35,814 bases of DNA from Marinifaba aquimaris (GTDB lineage: Bacteria > Pseudomonadota > Gammaproteobacteria > Enterobacterales > Alteromonadaceae). Position numbers and translations under genes: made by a program. Positions 17,449-27,340 of this stretch are shown here, piece by piece. The number at the start of each line of letters is the position of its first letter. Within the stretch, counting starts at the first letter, position 1. The notes under the pieces are model-generated. The model saw only the letters and a list, made by a program, of their open reading frames with translations, had not been told where the DNA came from and ran no database searches. The stretch spans positions 1-35,814 of the forward strand of contig NZ_JABULX010000039.1 in NCBI RefSeq assembly GCF_013328345.1, read 5' to 3'.

Positions 17449-18255
17449 ATGAAGCCATTATTAACCAAAAGCTTACTTGTTATCACAAGCTTATTATTGA
17501 GCTCAGCGGCGCTTGCGCACAAACGCTGGATTTTACCCAACGACTTTACACTCAGTGATGCGGAAACCGTCGTTGCTGATTACAGTGCATCGAATAATAT
17601 TTTCTACTTCGATAAAGCCATGCCATTAGATGAAGTAAAACTGATCGCACCTTCAGGAGAAGTAAAACGAATGGATTACCGCTTTATGTCGTACCGACGC
17701 GGTATGATGGCTTTTGATATTGATGAACAAGGTACATACCGCATTGCCGATGTAGGTGGTGTGAGTTATTTTCTTTGGTACAAGTTACCGGGACAAGAAG
17801 CTCCAATAAAAGACCGAGGTGAATTACAGCGATTAAAAGCGGCTATTCCTGCTAATGCAACCGATGTATATCTAACAAAAGGCACATCACGAGTAGAAAC
17901 CTTTATTACATTAGGTGCGCCATCTGAATTAAAGCCTTCAGGTGTTGGTTTAGAGGTCGATTTTATTACTCACCCCAATGAATTTTATAGCGATGAACCT
18001 AGCGAGTTAAAGCTACTGATGGATGGTAAACCAGCAAAAGGTATCAAGATTGTTGCCGTTGGTGAAGGTACGCGTTATCGCGACAGCCAAGCAGAAGTGA
18101 TCGTAACAACTGACGAACAAGGCATGGCAACATTTAACTGGCCAATGGCTGGGCGCTATCATTTGGAAGCTAAAATTGATGAAATGGTAGAAGGCTTTGA
18201 TTACAACAACTTATACCATGGCTATTCATTAACGTTTGAAGTACAAGCACCTTAA
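17449..18255 (+). CDS. DUF4198 periplasmic protein (NikM-like beta-sandwich)
   Basis: The 268-aa protein has a signal peptide ending ALA-HKRWILP, so the mature N-terminus begins with a His near a Trp, as in DUF4198 proteins. Further family marks are SDAETVVADYSASNNIFYF (32-50), a central ligand-like domain, and a C-terminal Ig-like part with LKLLMDGKPAKGIKIVAVGEG, TTDEQGMATFNWP and GRYHLEAK. DUF4198 proteins are linked to nickel, cobalt or iron uptake systems. It is the third gene of the Fur-box operon, 29 bases after DUF2271. Metal binding by the N-terminal His is inferred. Confidence 0.85.
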   Translation: MKPLLTKSLLVITSLLLSSAALAHKRWILPNDFTLSDAETVVADYSASNNIFYFDKAMPLDEVKLIAPSGEVKRMDYRFMSYRRGMMAFDIDEQGTYRIADVGGVSYFLWYKLPGQEAPIKDRGELQRLKAAIPANATDVYLTKGTSRVETFITLGAPSELKPSGVGLEVDFITHPNEFYSDEPSELKLLMDGKPAKGIKIVAVGEGTRYRDSQAEVIVTTDEQGMATFNWPMAGRYHLEAKIDEMVEGFDYNNLYHGYSLTFEVQAP

Positions 18256-18268
18256 TGACAGTGAAATT

Positions 18269-18299
18269 AAGCCGCCAATTACGCTTGGCGGCTTGAGTT
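18269..18299. terminator. terminator between convergent genes
   Basis: AAGCCGCCAA (18269-18278) and TTGGCGGCTT (18285-18294) form a perfect 10-bp stem with a 6-base loop, then GAGTTTTT. It lies 13 bases after the DUF4198 stop. Its A/T flanks could also serve the convergent minus-strand gene. Confidence 0.75.
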
Positions 18300-18300
18300 T

Positions 18301-19077
18301 TTATGCCAGCACTTGTTTGGCAGTGGCGCGCTTTTTCACCCCAAATTGCCTTCTGAATTTGTGATGACCAAATGTCACTAACATGGTACCGATAACACTA
18401 GGGCCTAACCAAAACACCATTCTCCATTGACCTGTGAAGCTATCAATATCGAGTAAACGCTCAGCACCTGTAACAGCAAAGGCAGTGACAGCAGCAATAC
18501 TGGCACCAGAGATCGCTGAAAAGTGTTCGATAATATGCTCATTAACCAATACTTCTGACTTCATAACAAACTTGATATAACCTAAAGATAAGAACAAACC
18601 AATAAATGCAAAAGCTATATATAATGCTTCACCTGTTTGCAGACCAATATTTAATACCATTAAGCCTGTAATACCCGGCATGGCTAATTCCAACAAGTAA
18701 CGAGGAGATTTTAAACCCACTCTATCTTGTCCAGCAGCGAGTACTTTTACACTATAACGGACTGCCACTAATACAATCGCAGCAATACTCAACAAAAAAA
18801 GGCCTTGGTTCACGTTCTCCTTAGCCCAAGCATCAGCATTGATATCACTAGGTAAACCATTAGGAAAAAACGTATTTTCAGGTACAAAAATAATCATCAA
18901 TGCCATCGCAATACCCGTCCAACCGACCGTCATCATAGCTTTAATGAAAATCGAGCCAAATTTACGATGATTTTTATTGCCCTTACGAGTAAGGTAAGGC
19001 ACTGCAAGTACTAATAAAGCGATGGTACCAGCAAGTATATGAAGTAATAAGTTAGCGTTGTAAGTCCAAGATAACAT
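18301..19077 (-). CDS. multi-pass membrane protein, DUF2306-like
   Basis: The 258-aa protein has about seven or eight hydrophobic helices (near 8-28, 45-65, 90-110, 130-150, 155-172, 185-205, 225-243). HILAGTIALL at the start and KNHRKFGSIF (about 36-45) resemble DUF2306-type membrane proteins with possible haem- or metal-ligand His residues, but the match is loose. The ATG at 19077 is chosen because CGGAGAA lies 8 bases upstream; the in-frame start at 19098 lacks one. It is divergent from a two-component system, which suggests that system controls it. Confidence 0.7.
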   Translation of the reverse strand: MLSWTYNANLLLHILAGTIALLVLAVPYLTRKGNKNHRKFGSIFIKAMMTVGWTGIAMALMIIFVPENTFFPNGLPSDINADAWAKENVNQGLFLLSIAAIVLVAVRYSVKVLAAGQDRVGLKSPRYLLELAMPGITGLMVLNIGLQTGEALYIAFAFIGLFLSLGYIKFVMKSEVLVNEHIIEHFSAISGASIAAVTAFAVTGAERLLDIDSFTGQWRMVFWLGPSVIGTMLVTFGHHKFRRQFGVKKRATAKQVLA

Positions 19078-19155
19078 GATGCGTTCTCCGTTTGGCAAGT
19101 GTTACTCAAGTTGCACACAGTCTATTTTTTTATAGCCAAATCAGTCAGTCACATC

Positions 19156-19185
19156 TGTCATCAGTTTCAACTATGACATTTGTCA
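19156..19185. promoter_or_regulatory. overlapping inverted repeats in the two-component-system intergenic space
   Basis: TGTCAT (19156-19161) and ATGACA (19173-19178) form one inverted repeat. TGACATTTGTCA (19174-19185) forms a second, overlapping one. Both lie in the 145-bp gap between the divergent membrane protein and histidine kinase genes. NarL/DesR-type regulators bind such short dyads, so this is a reasonable operator candidate. Confidence 0.4.
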
Positions 19186-19222
19186 CTAGCCAGCAAAGAC
19201 GAAGTTAAAGAATAATTCCCAC

Positions 19223-20335
19223 ATGAAATTTGAATACGAAAATAACTCAATCATCACCTGCTTTTGTTCTTGGTTAGCAACGTGCATTGTCTGTATCGCT
19301 AGACCAAATGAACCAGAGACACTGTCATTACAGCTTGTATTGCATGGCATCATGGCCGTGTTAATTGCACTGACAATTAACCATGCTCACAATAAGCACG
19401 ATGTTTGGCTAAGACCAGTTTGTATCTTAGGCCAGCTCTTTACTTTAATGGCACTTTTATATCTGACAGGTGAAGATATCGTGCTGATATACAGCGTTAT
19501 GTTGTTAGCGCAATTACCTTATTTTTACAGCGGTAAAATACTGTTTTTATATATTCCTTTTGTCATGTTTTATTATGCCGCAGTCGAGCACTATCAATGG
19601 GGCAAAGCTTGGGACTTTTTAAGCCCAATGGTTTGGGGCACATTCCATTTATTTGCTTATATGGTGACCGTTCATGCAATTAAAGCACAAAGAGCAGAAG
19701 AGAAAACAAACCAAATGAATCAAGAGCTTATAGCAACACAAGCACTAGTCAAACAAACAACCGAGCAACAAGAAAGGCTGCGTTTGGCGAGAGAATTACA
19801 CGATTCGGTGGGTCATCAACTCACCGCAATGACGATAAAACTCGATGTTGCTAGACGTAGCATAGGCGAGCAAACGCATTCACAACTCGATGAGCTTTAT
19901 CAGCTATCGAAAGATCTATTAGACGATGTTCGTCAGGTCGTGTCAGATAACCGCTTACAAACAGGGTTAGACATTAAACAAGCGCTATTAGAGCTCACGC
20001 AAGCAACGCCAAAAATTCAATGTCACCTGCATATTGAAGCAGGCTTTGAATTACACAATGCAAATCTTGCACACCTAATATTACGCTCAACACAAGAAGC
20101 CTTGAGTAATGCATTAAAACACTCAAGTGCAGATACAGTGAACATTCACCTGGAGAAAAAACCTAGTCATATTGTGCTAGTGATCAACGATAATGGTCAG
20201 AACAAAAGTGCGTCATTTAATATGGGTAATGGGCTAACAGGTCTTCATGAACGCGTTGCTGAAGTTGATGGCAACTTAACCATTGAAGCCAATCACACTG
20301 GATTTGAAATAAGGATCAGTTTACCGCATGAGTAA
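19223..20335 (+). CDS. NarL-class sensor histidine kinase (DesK-like)
   Basis: The 370-aa membrane kinase has an N-terminal set of about five helices (roughly 10-26, 36-52, 64-81, 86-102, 108-120 and 133-152), without a large periplasmic domain. This resembles DesK-like sensors that read the membrane itself. A coiled coil (155-185) leads to the HisKA_3 box LARELHDSVGHQL with phospho-accepting His193. The HATPase_c domain follows with TQEALSNALKHS, INDNG and NMGNGLTGLHERV. The last 8 bases overlap the response regulator gene, so the pair is coupled. The signal is unknown. Confidence 0.93.
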   Translation: MKFEYENNSIITCFCSWLATCIVCIARPNEPETLSLQLVLHGIMAVLIALTINHAHNKHDVWLRPVCILGQLFTLMALLYLTGEDIVLIYSVMLLAQLPYFYSGKILFLYIPFVMFYYAAVEHYQWGKAWDFLSPMVWGTFHLFAYMVTVHAIKAQRAEEKTNQMNQELIATQALVKQTTEQQERLRLARELHDSVGHQLTAMTIKLDVARRSIGEQTHSQLDELYQLSKDLLDDVRQVVSDNRLQTGLDIKQALLELTQATPKIQCHLHIEAGFELHNANLAHLILRSTQEALSNALKHSSADTVNIHLEKKPSHIVLVINDNGQNKSASFNMGNGLTGLHERVAEVDGNLTIEANHTGFEIRISLPHE

Positions 20336-20975
20336 AATTAAAGTGGCTATGGTTGATGACCAAGCTTTAATTAGAGAAGGTTTAAAGAGCTTATTGAGCC
20401 TATCGGATAAAATCGATGTTGTCAGTCAAGCCAGTGATGGTGAAGAAGCGATTGCTCAATTAAAATCTGGCTTAGACGCAGAAGTGCTATTACTCGATAT
20501 TCGGATGCCAAAAGCGACAGGCATTGATGTATTGAAGTTTATGCAGGCGGAAAATATCAATATTCCCGCATTGATTTTGACCACTTTCGATGACCATGAC
20601 TTAATTATGCAAGGCATGCAATCGGGTGCAAAAGGCTATCTTTTAAAGGACATATCACTTGAACACTTAGTCGATGCGATTGAAAAAGTAGTGGCAGGTG
20701 AGCTCGTCATTCAGCCGGCTCTAACTGAGCGTTTAATGCAAAGCTTCAACCAGCCAAACGAGTCGACAAAAGCCGAACTAGTTGAACCGTTAACCGACAA
20801 AGAATTGGAAATTTTGAAGTTAATCGCCAATGGCTTTGCCAATAAAGAAATCGCTGAAACCTTATTTAATGCCGAAGGCACTATTAGGAATCAGGTCAGT
20901 GTCATTTTAGCTAAGCTCAATGTTCGTGATAGAACCCGTGCCGTTTTAAAGGCAATTGAATTAGGGCTGTTTTAA
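20328..20975 (+). CDS. NarL/LuxR-family response regulator (DesR-like)
   Basis: The 215-aa protein has a receiver domain (1-120) with the acidic pair Asp10-Asp11, phospho-acceptor Asp57 in LLLLDIRMP, the switch Thr in LILTTFDDHD and Lys in GYLLKDIS. A LuxR-type helix-turn-helix follows (about 148-215: LTDKELEILKLIANG, NKEIAETL, EGTIRNQVSVILAKL). It is cognate to the kinase that overlaps its start. Likely targets are the divergent membrane-protein gene and its own promoter, where dyads lie. Its stop is only 6 bases from that of the convergent yrdD. Confidence 0.95.
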   Translation: MSKIKVAMVDDQALIREGLKSLLSLSDKIDVVSQASDGEEAIAQLKSGLDAEVLLLDIRMPKATGIDVLKFMQAENINIPALILTTFDDHDLIMQGMQSGAKGYLLKDISLEHLVDAIEKVVAGELVIQPALTERLMQSFNQPNESTKAELVEPLTDKELEILKLIANGFANKEIAETLFNAEGTIRNQVSVILAKLNVRDRTRAVLKAIELGLF

Positions 20976-20981
20976 AACTAC

Positions 20982-21536
20982 TTATTGAAACTTGCCACAT
21001 TTTTTATTGGCGCATTGCAACTTTTCACCGGCAGCCATATTGCGTTTGAGTAGTAATGGGTAGCCGCATTCGTTGCACTCGCCAGCAACCGGTTCATAAT
21101 TAACAGCATATTTGCACTTAGGGTACTGATCACAAGCGTAGAAAGTTTTGCCGAAGCGGTTTTGCTTTTCGTGTAGCTCTCCCTTATTGCAACTGGGGCA
21201 AGGCGCACTGACTTTCTTCTCCTCTTCTTGCTGTTCAATATGATGACAGTCAGGGAAGTTTGAACAACCAATAAACATGCCATAGCGGCCATGCTTCACG
21301 GCTAATTCATGGCCGCATTCAGGACATTCACTGTCAGGAATGATTTGTTGCTGAAAGCTTTCAGCTTCAGCGTGAAGTGGGCGAGTGTAATCACAATCAG
21401 GGTAAGAGGCGCATCCAAGAAATGGGCCCTTTTTCCCTGATTTCATTAATAATTCACTGCCACATTTCGGGCAGGTGTGGAATTCTTTGTCTAGCGCATG
21501 TTGGTTTGCTGAAAACAGCGGGTCGTTATCTGACAT
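20982..21536 (-). CDS. yrdD: topoisomerase-type C4 zinc-finger protein YrdD
   Basis: The 184-aa protein is made of four zinc ribbons: CPKC...GCASYPDC, CPEC...GCSNFPDC, CPSC...ACDQYPKC and CNEC...CANKKC. These are the C-terminal DNA-binding fingers of topoisomerase I without the topoisomerase. E. coli YrdD has about the same length and also lies before smg and dprA. It may bind single-stranded DNA; the role is unknown. It follows smg on the minus strand after a 36-bp gap. Confidence 0.92.
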   Translation of the reverse strand: MSDNDPLFSANQHALDKEFHTCPKCGSELLMKSGKKGPFLGCASYPDCDYTRPLHAEAESFQQQIIPDSECPECGHELAVKHGRYGMFIGCSNFPDCHHIEQQEEEKKVSAPCPSCNKGELHEKQNRFGKTFYACDQYPKCKYAVNYEPVAGECNECGYPLLLKRNMAAGEKLQCANKKCGKFQ

Positions 21537-21572
21537 TAGTTCTAGCGTTAACTCATCAATTAACGGCTAAGT

Positions 21573-22046
21573 TTAATGCAAAGGCCCTTCTGGTTCATCA
21601 AAAACTAACTCTTCCATCTGATTATAAGCCGTTTCGTGGCCAGGCACGTTAAATAGCACCATAAGCACAACCCATTTTAAATCGTCAAGAATGAAGTCGT
21701 TTGTGTCTAGTTCCATGACTCTGTCAATCACCATCTCACGCGTCTCTAGATCAAGCACGTTTATTTGCTCTAAGAACAACAAGAAACCTCTAGATTCAGC
21801 GTCTAAACGCATGGTTTCTTCTTCAGTGTAAATACGTGCCGAAACCGAAGCCGGTTTGGTTAAGTATGGGATCGCATCCGAGTTTTGTAAGTCAGCGAGC
21901 TTTTCTAACCAAGCAAGTGCTTTATAGATTTCATCCATCTCAAAGCCAGCTTTAATTAGCTCATCTGTAAGTTCATCGTGATCAACATAGACTTCAGATT
22001 CTGTATGAATATAGTTCTCAAATAAGTACATCAAAATATCAAACAT
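21573..22046 (-). CDS. smg: Smg family protein (DUF494)
   Basis: From the second ATG (22046) the product is 157 aa and starts [16 protein letters not shown], the same start and length as E. coli Smg. The ribosome site GGAG lies 8 bases before this ATG but only 2 before the upstream ATG at 22052, so I chose 22046. The protein is an acidic helical domain, with [15 protein letters not shown] and [13 protein letters not shown] in the C-terminal half. It overlaps the dprA stop by 8 bases. The function is unknown; it is kept next to dprA across gammaproteobacteria. Confidence 0.93.
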   Translation of the reverse strand: MFDILMYLFENYIHTESEVYVDHDELTDELIKAGFEMDEIYKALAWLEKLADLQNSDAIPYLTKPASVSARIYTEEETMRLDAESRGFLLFLEQINVLDLETREMVIDRVMELDTNDFILDDLKWVVLMVLFNVPGHETAYNQMEELVFDEPEGPLH

Positions 22047-23166
22047 ATTCATCTCTCCTCGTTCTTACATAGCCACCGGAGACTGCAGCTATTAGACCTT
22101 GAAGCTCAAGCTCCAACAATCGGCTTAAAATCACATCAATTGGTAACTGACTCCGCGCTACCAATGTATCAACAGATGTGACTTCAAAACTTAAACTACC
22201 CAACAATGGATCAGATGTGAAGTCTTGAAGCGACTTTTTTTGTTGAAAATTTTGTGACGCCTCACTACTAAAGTTAAATGCCGCTTGAGGGTTTGTCCAG
22301 TTTCTAATCTCTTCTAATATATCGGCAGTTGTCTCAACCAATTTAGCGCCTTGCTTAATTAACATATGACAACCACGGCTTTTTGGATCATGAATACTGC
22401 TCGGTATCGCATAGACCTCTTTATTTTGTTCGAGGGCATAACGCGCTGTAATCAGTGACCCACTTTTAATGGCCGCTTCCACAACTAACACCCCCAGACT
22501 CAAACCAGAAATAATTCGGTTACGCCGAGGAAAGTGCTGAGCTTTTGGGCCTGTTCCGGGTTCGAATTCCGATATCAATAAACCAGATTCCGCAATTTGG
22601 TTTGCCATATTGATATGGCGTTTAGGGTAAACAATATCAACCCCAGTACCTAAGACAGCAATCGTATTGCCTTCAACAGATAATGCACCTTGATGAGCTT
22701 TGCCATCAATACCCGAAGCAAACCCAGAGGTTATCGTAAAACCTCGTGATGCGAGATCGGCGGCAAATTCAAAGGCGTTATCCAGTCCATAATGTGAAGC
22801 ATTGCGCGAACCCACTAAAGCCATTTGCTGAGTTGCCAATAACTCGATATTTCCTCGGCAAAAAAGTACTTTTGGCGCCGCGGCTATTTCTTTCAGTAGA
22901 CTTGGATATAAAGGGTGCTGCCAATGCAAAATGTAATTATCACTCATTGATTGCCAATTAATTAAATGCTCAATCTGTTGCTGGTTTGGCTTAGCGAGCT
23001 GCTGGGCTTGTTTTTTAGAAAGTCCAAGCGCTGTGAGTTCATGGCTGCTCATTTGGCAAAGTTCTGTGGTGGAGTATTGCGAAAGTAAGGTTTGTAAATC
23101 TTGGTACTTTAGGTATTTCACCTGGCTAAGCTGCAACCATTCACTGAGTTTTTTCACTTCGTCCAT
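22039..23166 (-). CDS. dprA: DNA-processing protein DprA (Smf)
   Basis: Loads RecA on incoming single-stranded DNA during transformation. The 375-aa protein has an N-terminal SAM-like helical domain (to about 75), then the Rossmann-like core with [41 protein letters not shown], the signature [12 protein letters not shown], and [22 protein letters not shown]-terminal winged helix follows, with [16 protein letters not shown]. All motifs are present, so it is intact. It is coupled to smg by an 8-base overlap. Confidence 0.96.
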   Translation of the reverse strand: MDEVKKLSEWLQLSQVKYLKYQDLQTLLSQYSTTELCQMSSHELTALGLSKKQAQQLAKPNQQQIEHLINWQSMSDNYILHWQHPLYPSLLKEIAAAPKVLFCRGNIELLATQQMALVGSRNASHYGLDNAFEFAADLASRGFTITSGFASGIDGKAHQGALSVEGNTIAVLGTGVDIVYPKRHINMANQIAESGLLISEFEPGTGPKAQHFPRRNRIISGLSLGVLVVEAAIKSGSLITARYALEQNKEVYAIPSSIHDPKSRGCHMLIKQGAKLVETTADILEEIRNWTNPQAAFNFSSEASQNFQQKKSLQDFTSDPLLGSLSFEVTSVDTLVARSQLPIDVILSRLLELELQGLIAAVSGGYVRTRRDEYV

Positions 23167-23246
23167 TTGCCCTCCTTATCTGTATGTCATTAACTTTAGT
23201 CAAACAATCAAAATTAACCACTCATAAGGACGTTAGTTTTTGGGGC

Positions 23247-23274
23247 AAAAAAAAGAGCCCATTCAGGACTCTTT
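23247..23274 (-). terminator. terminator of the LysM gene
   Basis: On the minus strand AAAGAGTCC (23266-23274) pairs with GGGCTCTTT (23252-23260; one G-T pair) and runs into eight T. It follows the LysM stop at 23297 and separates that gene from dprA. Confidence 0.85.
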
Positions 23275-23296
23275 TTCAGTCAATTACTGATGCTAA

Positions 23297-24403
23297 CTAC
23301 TGTGGCATACCAACGTAATCGTCAACACGTAAAACTTTTTCAGCTTCAGTGACTAAGGCATAGCTCACTTTGTCATAAACTTTAAATACGACAATTTGCC
23401 CTACTAGCTCAGTTGGTAAATCTAAGATTTGCTTGTTCTCTTCAAACTGATCTACAAATTTAGTAAAAGCACTGGCATCTTCTACATAAACAGGCAAACC
23501 TTCTTGCATCACCACTTGTGGGCTGCGGCTGTATACTCCCATTACATTACCTGTAGCTAAACCTTGCTCACTGCCCGCATCAATAATAACAACTTCTAAT
23601 TTAGAAAATTCACGGCTTTTAGAGCTCGTTCCTATGATATTTGCAGAGATAACTTCAGCAGGAGGTGTTAATGTGTAGTTAGCTGGTAATGATTTATCGC
23701 TAAGTAGTGGCAATAAACGGTAACCTTGCTTGATTGTTTGACGAGAGTTTAGAATTTTCATCTTATGTGAAACTCTATCTTCATCAAGACGCATCACACG
23801 AGCCGTACCCGCAAGTTCTAATTCGTAGAATGCAACTTCACCAGTTTCAGCATTAGTTTCACCAAACTGGCGACTCTTAGTATAAATACCGTACATTTCA
23901 TCTGGGCTTAAATTACCACCCGCGTAAATGGTATCACCTTCAATTTTGCGTTTAGTGTGCGTATCACCACCTAGTACCATAGGGGCATCATCATATTCCG
24001 GCCCAAGAAGAATACGTTCATAGCTTAAGTAAGGCGTAATTGTACTTAGTGGCAAAGTTTCTACAGGTTGGTAACGTTTAATCGTTGTACGTTTGGTAGG
24101 TGATACTTTGATAACATTAGAAGTGTTAGCAACAACCAATCTTGGCTGACCATCTGCGGTATAAACAAGGCGTAAGATATCACCTGGGTAGATGAGGTGC
24201 GGGTTGTCAATTTGCGGGTTGTGACCCCAAAGTTCTGGCCATTTCCATGGTGAATTGAGGAACATCGCGGAAATATCCCATAAGGTATCCCCTTTTTTGA
24301 CCACATATTGAGTTGGCGCATCATCTCTTAAAGTTAGCTCGTCAGCAAAGGCAATGCCGACTGCTAGCAGAGAAATAAGCAGTGATTTGGCGATTTTAAG
24401 CAT
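23297..24403 (-). CDS. exported LysM-domain protein
   Basis: The protein has about 368 aa with a signal peptide (MLKIAKSLLISLLAVGIAFA). A LysM domain follows (about 32-80: YVVKKGDTLWDIS, WKWPELWGHNPQI, LIYPGDILRL) that should bind peptidoglycan. The rest, about 280 residues, is a conserved-looking region typical of the LysM protein encoded between dprA and def in many gammaproteobacteria. I chose the ATG at 24403, where GGA lies 8 bases upstream; an in-frame ATG at 24412 is also possible. It is divergent from def. The cell-wall role is inferred from LysM alone. Confidence 0.9.
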   Translation of the reverse strand: MLKIAKSLLISLLAVGIAFADELTLRDDAPTQYVVKKGDTLWDISAMFLNSPWKWPELWGHNPQIDNPHLIYPGDILRLVYTADGQPRLVVANTSNVIKVSPTKRTTIKRYQPVETLPLSTITPYLSYERILLGPEYDDAPMVLGGDTHTKRKIEGDTIYAGGNLSPDEMYGIYTKSRQFGETNAETGEVAFYELELAGTARVMRLDEDRVSHKMKILNSRQTIKQGYRLLPLLSDKSLPANYTLTPPAEVISANIIGTSSKSREFSKLEVVIIDAGSEQGLATGNVMGVYSRSPQVVMQEGLPVYVEDASAFTKFVDQFEENKQILDLPTELVGQIVVFKVYDKVSYALVTEAEKVLRVDDYVGMPQ

Positions 24404-24518
24404 AACTACCATCCAAACTCGTTATTCCGAGCGTTATTATTATTTTATCTCTGTAATATTCATTACTAAATGACTAGAATTACAGCACATCCTTAGACAG
24501 TATGAAAGTTTTTAAATT

Positions 24519-25031
24519 ATGTCAGTTTTAGAAGTACTTAAATTTCCAGACGAAAGGCTACGAACTGTAGCACAACCTGTTGCAGAAATAACCACCGAAA
24601 TTGAAACTAATATCGAAGATCTTATCGAGACAATGTACGACGCCAAAGGTGTTGGTTTAGCCGCGACGCAAGTTGATATCCACAAGCGTATATTCGTTGC
24701 AGACTGTAGCGAAGAGTACAACGAGCCTTTAGTTTTTGTGAATCCTGAAATTACCGAAAAGCGCGGTGTAGAAGTTCATGAAGAAGGTTGCCTTTCTTTT
24801 CCTACTATTTATGCAAAAGTGGAACGCGCAGAATCAGTAACAGTTAAAGCATTAGATAAAGAAGGTAACGAGTTCACCATGGATGCTGATGGCTTATTGG
24901 CTATTTGTATTCAGCATGAACTAGATCACTTAAACGGTAAGTTATTTGTTGATTATTTATCTCCATTAAAGCGCCAACGTATCAAAGCTAAGCTAGAAAA
25001 AGAAGCTAAGCTAGCCACCCGCACTCGTTAA
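24519..25031 (+). CDS. def: peptide deformylase
   Basis: Removes the formyl group from nascent N-terminal fMet. All three family motifs are present in 170 aa: GVGLAATQ (about 45-52), EGCLSFP with the metal Cys, and QHELDHLNG with two metal His and the catalytic Glu. It is the first gene of the def-fmt-rsmB-trkA run. The fmt start is 24 bases away, so deformylase and formyltransferase are made together. Confidence 0.97.
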   Translation: MSVLEVLKFPDERLRTVAQPVAEITTEIETNIEDLIETMYDAKGVGLAATQVDIHKRIFVADCSEEYNEPLVFVNPEITEKRGVEVHEEGCLSFPTIYAKVERAESVTVKALDKEGNEFTMDADGLLAICIQHELDHLNGKLFVDYLSPLKRQRIKAKLEKEAKLATRTR

Positions 25032-25054
25032 TATCACCTAAAAGAGAATCTATC

Positions 25055-26032
25055 TTGGCTCTAAACATAATCTTTGCTGGCACACCCGACTTTGCCGCAC
25101 GCCACCTATCTGCTCTACTTGATACTGAACACAATATCGTAGCGGTTTACACCCAACCTGATCGCCCTGCTGGTCGAGGGAAAAAGCTACAAGCGAGTCC
25201 AGTCAAACAAATTGCACTAGATAATGATATTCCGGTTTTTCAGCCAGAGTCATTAAAAGATGAAGCGGCACAAGCAGAGCTCAGCGCTTTAAATGCAGAT
25301 ATCATGGTTGTTGTAGCTTATGGCCTGCTGTTACCAAAAGTAGTATTAGACACGCCTCGCTTAGGTTGTATTAATGTTCACGGCTCAATATTACCTAAAT
25401 GGCGTGGTGCCGCTCCAATTCAACGCTCAATATGGGCGGGAGATAAAGAAACAGGTGTCACCATAATGCAAATGGATGTGGGCTTAGATACAGGTGATAT
25501 GCTGCATATTGAAAAAACTGCTATTGATGCAGCCGATACTTCAGCTTCAATGTATGAAAAATTAGCACAATCAGGCCCAGTTGCACTGATTGAATGTTTA
25601 GCTTTAATCGAGCAAGGAAAAGTAAACGCAGAACCTCAAGATGATGCCTTAGCTACTTATGCGAAGAAGTTGTCAAAAGAAGAAGCTGAGATCAATTGGC
25701 AAACAGATGCTGAATTTATTGAACGCTGCGTGCGCGCCTTCTCACCATGGCCGTGCAGCTACTTTTTACTAAACGATGACAAGGGTAAAGCCCAAACAAT
25801 CAAAGTTCATCAGGCAAGTGTCCTTGCTAGTGATAATAAACGTCAGCCCGGTACCATTTTGCAAGCAGATAAAAACGGCATTGCCATCCAAACGAGCAAA
25901 GATGCTTTATTGCTACAAACTATTCAGCTACCAGGTAAAAAGCCAGTTTCAGTTGCCGATGCATTAAATGCACGTGCAGACTGGTTTAGTCTAGGTAAAA
26001 ACATCAGCCTTAACGCAGAACAGGACACGTAA
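25055..26032 (+). CDS. fmt: methionyl-tRNA formyltransferase
   Basis: Formylates Met-tRNAfMet with 10-formyl-THF. The 325-aa protein starts at a TTG (25055) with AGAGAA upstream; no in-frame ATG precedes it, and the family sequence begins right here ([13 protein letters not shown]). The catalytic region is [22 protein letters not shown], with Asn and His, and the Asp of GLDTGDML. The C-terminal tRNA-binding OB domain covers about 210-325. Its TAA shares one base with the rsmB ATG. The TTG start may hold expression low. Confidence 0.96.
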   Translation: MALNIIFAGTPDFAARHLSALLDTEHNIVAVYTQPDRPAGRGKKLQASPVKQIALDNDIPVFQPESLKDEAAQAELSALNADIMVVVAYGLLLPKVVLDTPRLGCINVHGSILPKWRGAAPIQRSIWAGDKETGVTIMQMDVGLDTGDMLHIEKTAIDAADTSASMYEKLAQSGPVALIECLALIEQGKVNAEPQDDALATYAKKLSKEEAEINWQTDAEFIERCVRAFSPWPCSYFLLNDDKGKAQTIKVHQASVLASDNKRQPGTILQADKNGIAIQTSKDALLLQTIQLPGKKPVSVADALNARADWFSLGKNISLNAEQDT

Positions 26033-27327
26033 TGAGTCAGAATAACACCCGCTACTTAGCGAGCTTAGTGCTTAAACGTGTCTTAGATGACAATAGGTCA
26101 ATGACACAAGCGCTAGCTGAGTTACCAGAAGCATTATCGCCAAGCCAAAAAGGCCAAATTCAGGATTTTTGCTTTGGCACATTAAGACAACTTGCAAGAT
26201 ATTCTTATTACTTAAACCAGCTAACCGAACAAAAGTTATCAGCCGAACTCAACCCGATTCGCTATCTAATTGCGATTGGTATGTATCAACTCGACAGCGA
26301 ACGTGTTGCCGATCACGCCGCTTTAGCAGAAACAGTTGATGCAGTTATACCTTGGCAAATGCCGAAAATGAAAGGTCTGGTCAATGCTGTTTTACGAAGC
26401 TATCAAAGAGAGCAAGAAAGCTTAGCGAAAAAAGCCGATGCAACAGGTTTGCAAGTGACATCAAGTCACCCGCAATGGTTGATTTCTAAGTTAAAGAAAG
26501 CCTATCCAAAAGGTTTTAAAAAAATCATCAAGGCGAATCTAGCCCATCCACCTTTTTGGTTACGTGTTAACACTTTAGTTAACTCTGCTGAACACTTTTC
26601 AGAGCAACTTAAACAAGCTGATATTGAATTTAGCCAAGATGATGATGCTATTTTACTCGAGCAAGCCATTGCAGTAGATAAGTTACCTGGCTTTGCAGAA
26701 GGTAGCTGTGCAGTGCAAGATAAAGCCGCACAGCAAGCGGCAAAGTTACTCAATGCACAAGCGGGTGAAAGGGTATTAGATGCGTGTGCAGCACCGGGCG
26801 GAAAAACAGCCCATATACTCGCCGCGAGTCCAGATGTAAAAGAAGTTGTAGCGCTAGATATAGATGCAACACGATTAAACCGAGTCGCTCAAAATTTAAC
26901 GCGCTTAAAAGCAGATGCAAACTTAATTGCAGCTGATGCCAGTGATGATAAATGGTGGGACAAAGAGCAGTTTGATCGCATCTTACTTGACGCGCCTTGC
27001 TCTGCAACAGGTGTGATTCGCCGTCACCCAGATATTATGTATTTGCGCCGTGAAACCGATATTGCTGAGTTGGCTAAGTTACAAAAGCAAATTCTCGATA
27101 ATTTATGGCCAATGTTGAAGCCCGGCGGCACATTGCTTTATGCAACCTGCTCTGTGCTACCTGAAGAAAACAAACAGCAAATCACTGAGTTTTTACAGCA
27201 ACACAAAGATGCTAAGCTAGCGCCTATCTTTGATAGTGAAACCGCAAGTGATCCAGGTTGGCAAATTTTCCCGGGTAACAAAAATATGGATGGTTTCTAC
27301 TACGCTAGGCTAGTTAAACAAGCATAA
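26032..27327 (+). CDS. rsmB: 16S rRNA (cytosine-967-C5)-methyltransferase
   Basis: Methylates C967 of 16S rRNA with SAM. The 431-aa protein has an N-terminal NusB-like RNA-binding domain (about 5-135) and a Rossmann methyltransferase domain with [14 protein letters not shown] (SAM binding), [16 protein letters not shown] and [13 protein letters not shown]. The last two carry the two cysteines of RNA m5C enzymes. It overlaps the fmt stop by one base (TAATG) and is followed by trkA after 13 bases. Confidence 0.97.
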   Translation: MSQNNTRYLASLVLKRVLDDNRSMTQALAELPEALSPSQKGQIQDFCFGTLRQLARYSYYLNQLTEQKLSAELNPIRYLIAIGMYQLDSERVADHAALAETVDAVIPWQMPKMKGLVNAVLRSYQREQESLAKKADATGLQVTSSHPQWLISKLKKAYPKGFKKIIKANLAHPPFWLRVNTLVNSAEHFSEQLKQADIEFSQDDDAILLEQAIAVDKLPGFAEGSCAVQDKAAQQAAKLLNAQAGERVLDACAAPGGKTAHILAASPDVKEVVALDIDATRLNRVAQNLTRLKADANLIAADASDDKWWDKEQFDRILLDAPCSATGVIRRHPDIMYLRRETDIAELAKLQKQILDNLWPMLKPGGTLLYATCSVLPEENKQQITEFLQQHKDAKLAPIFDSETASDPGWQIFPGNKNMDGFYYARLVKQA

Positions 27328-27340
27328 TAAGAAGAACAAT

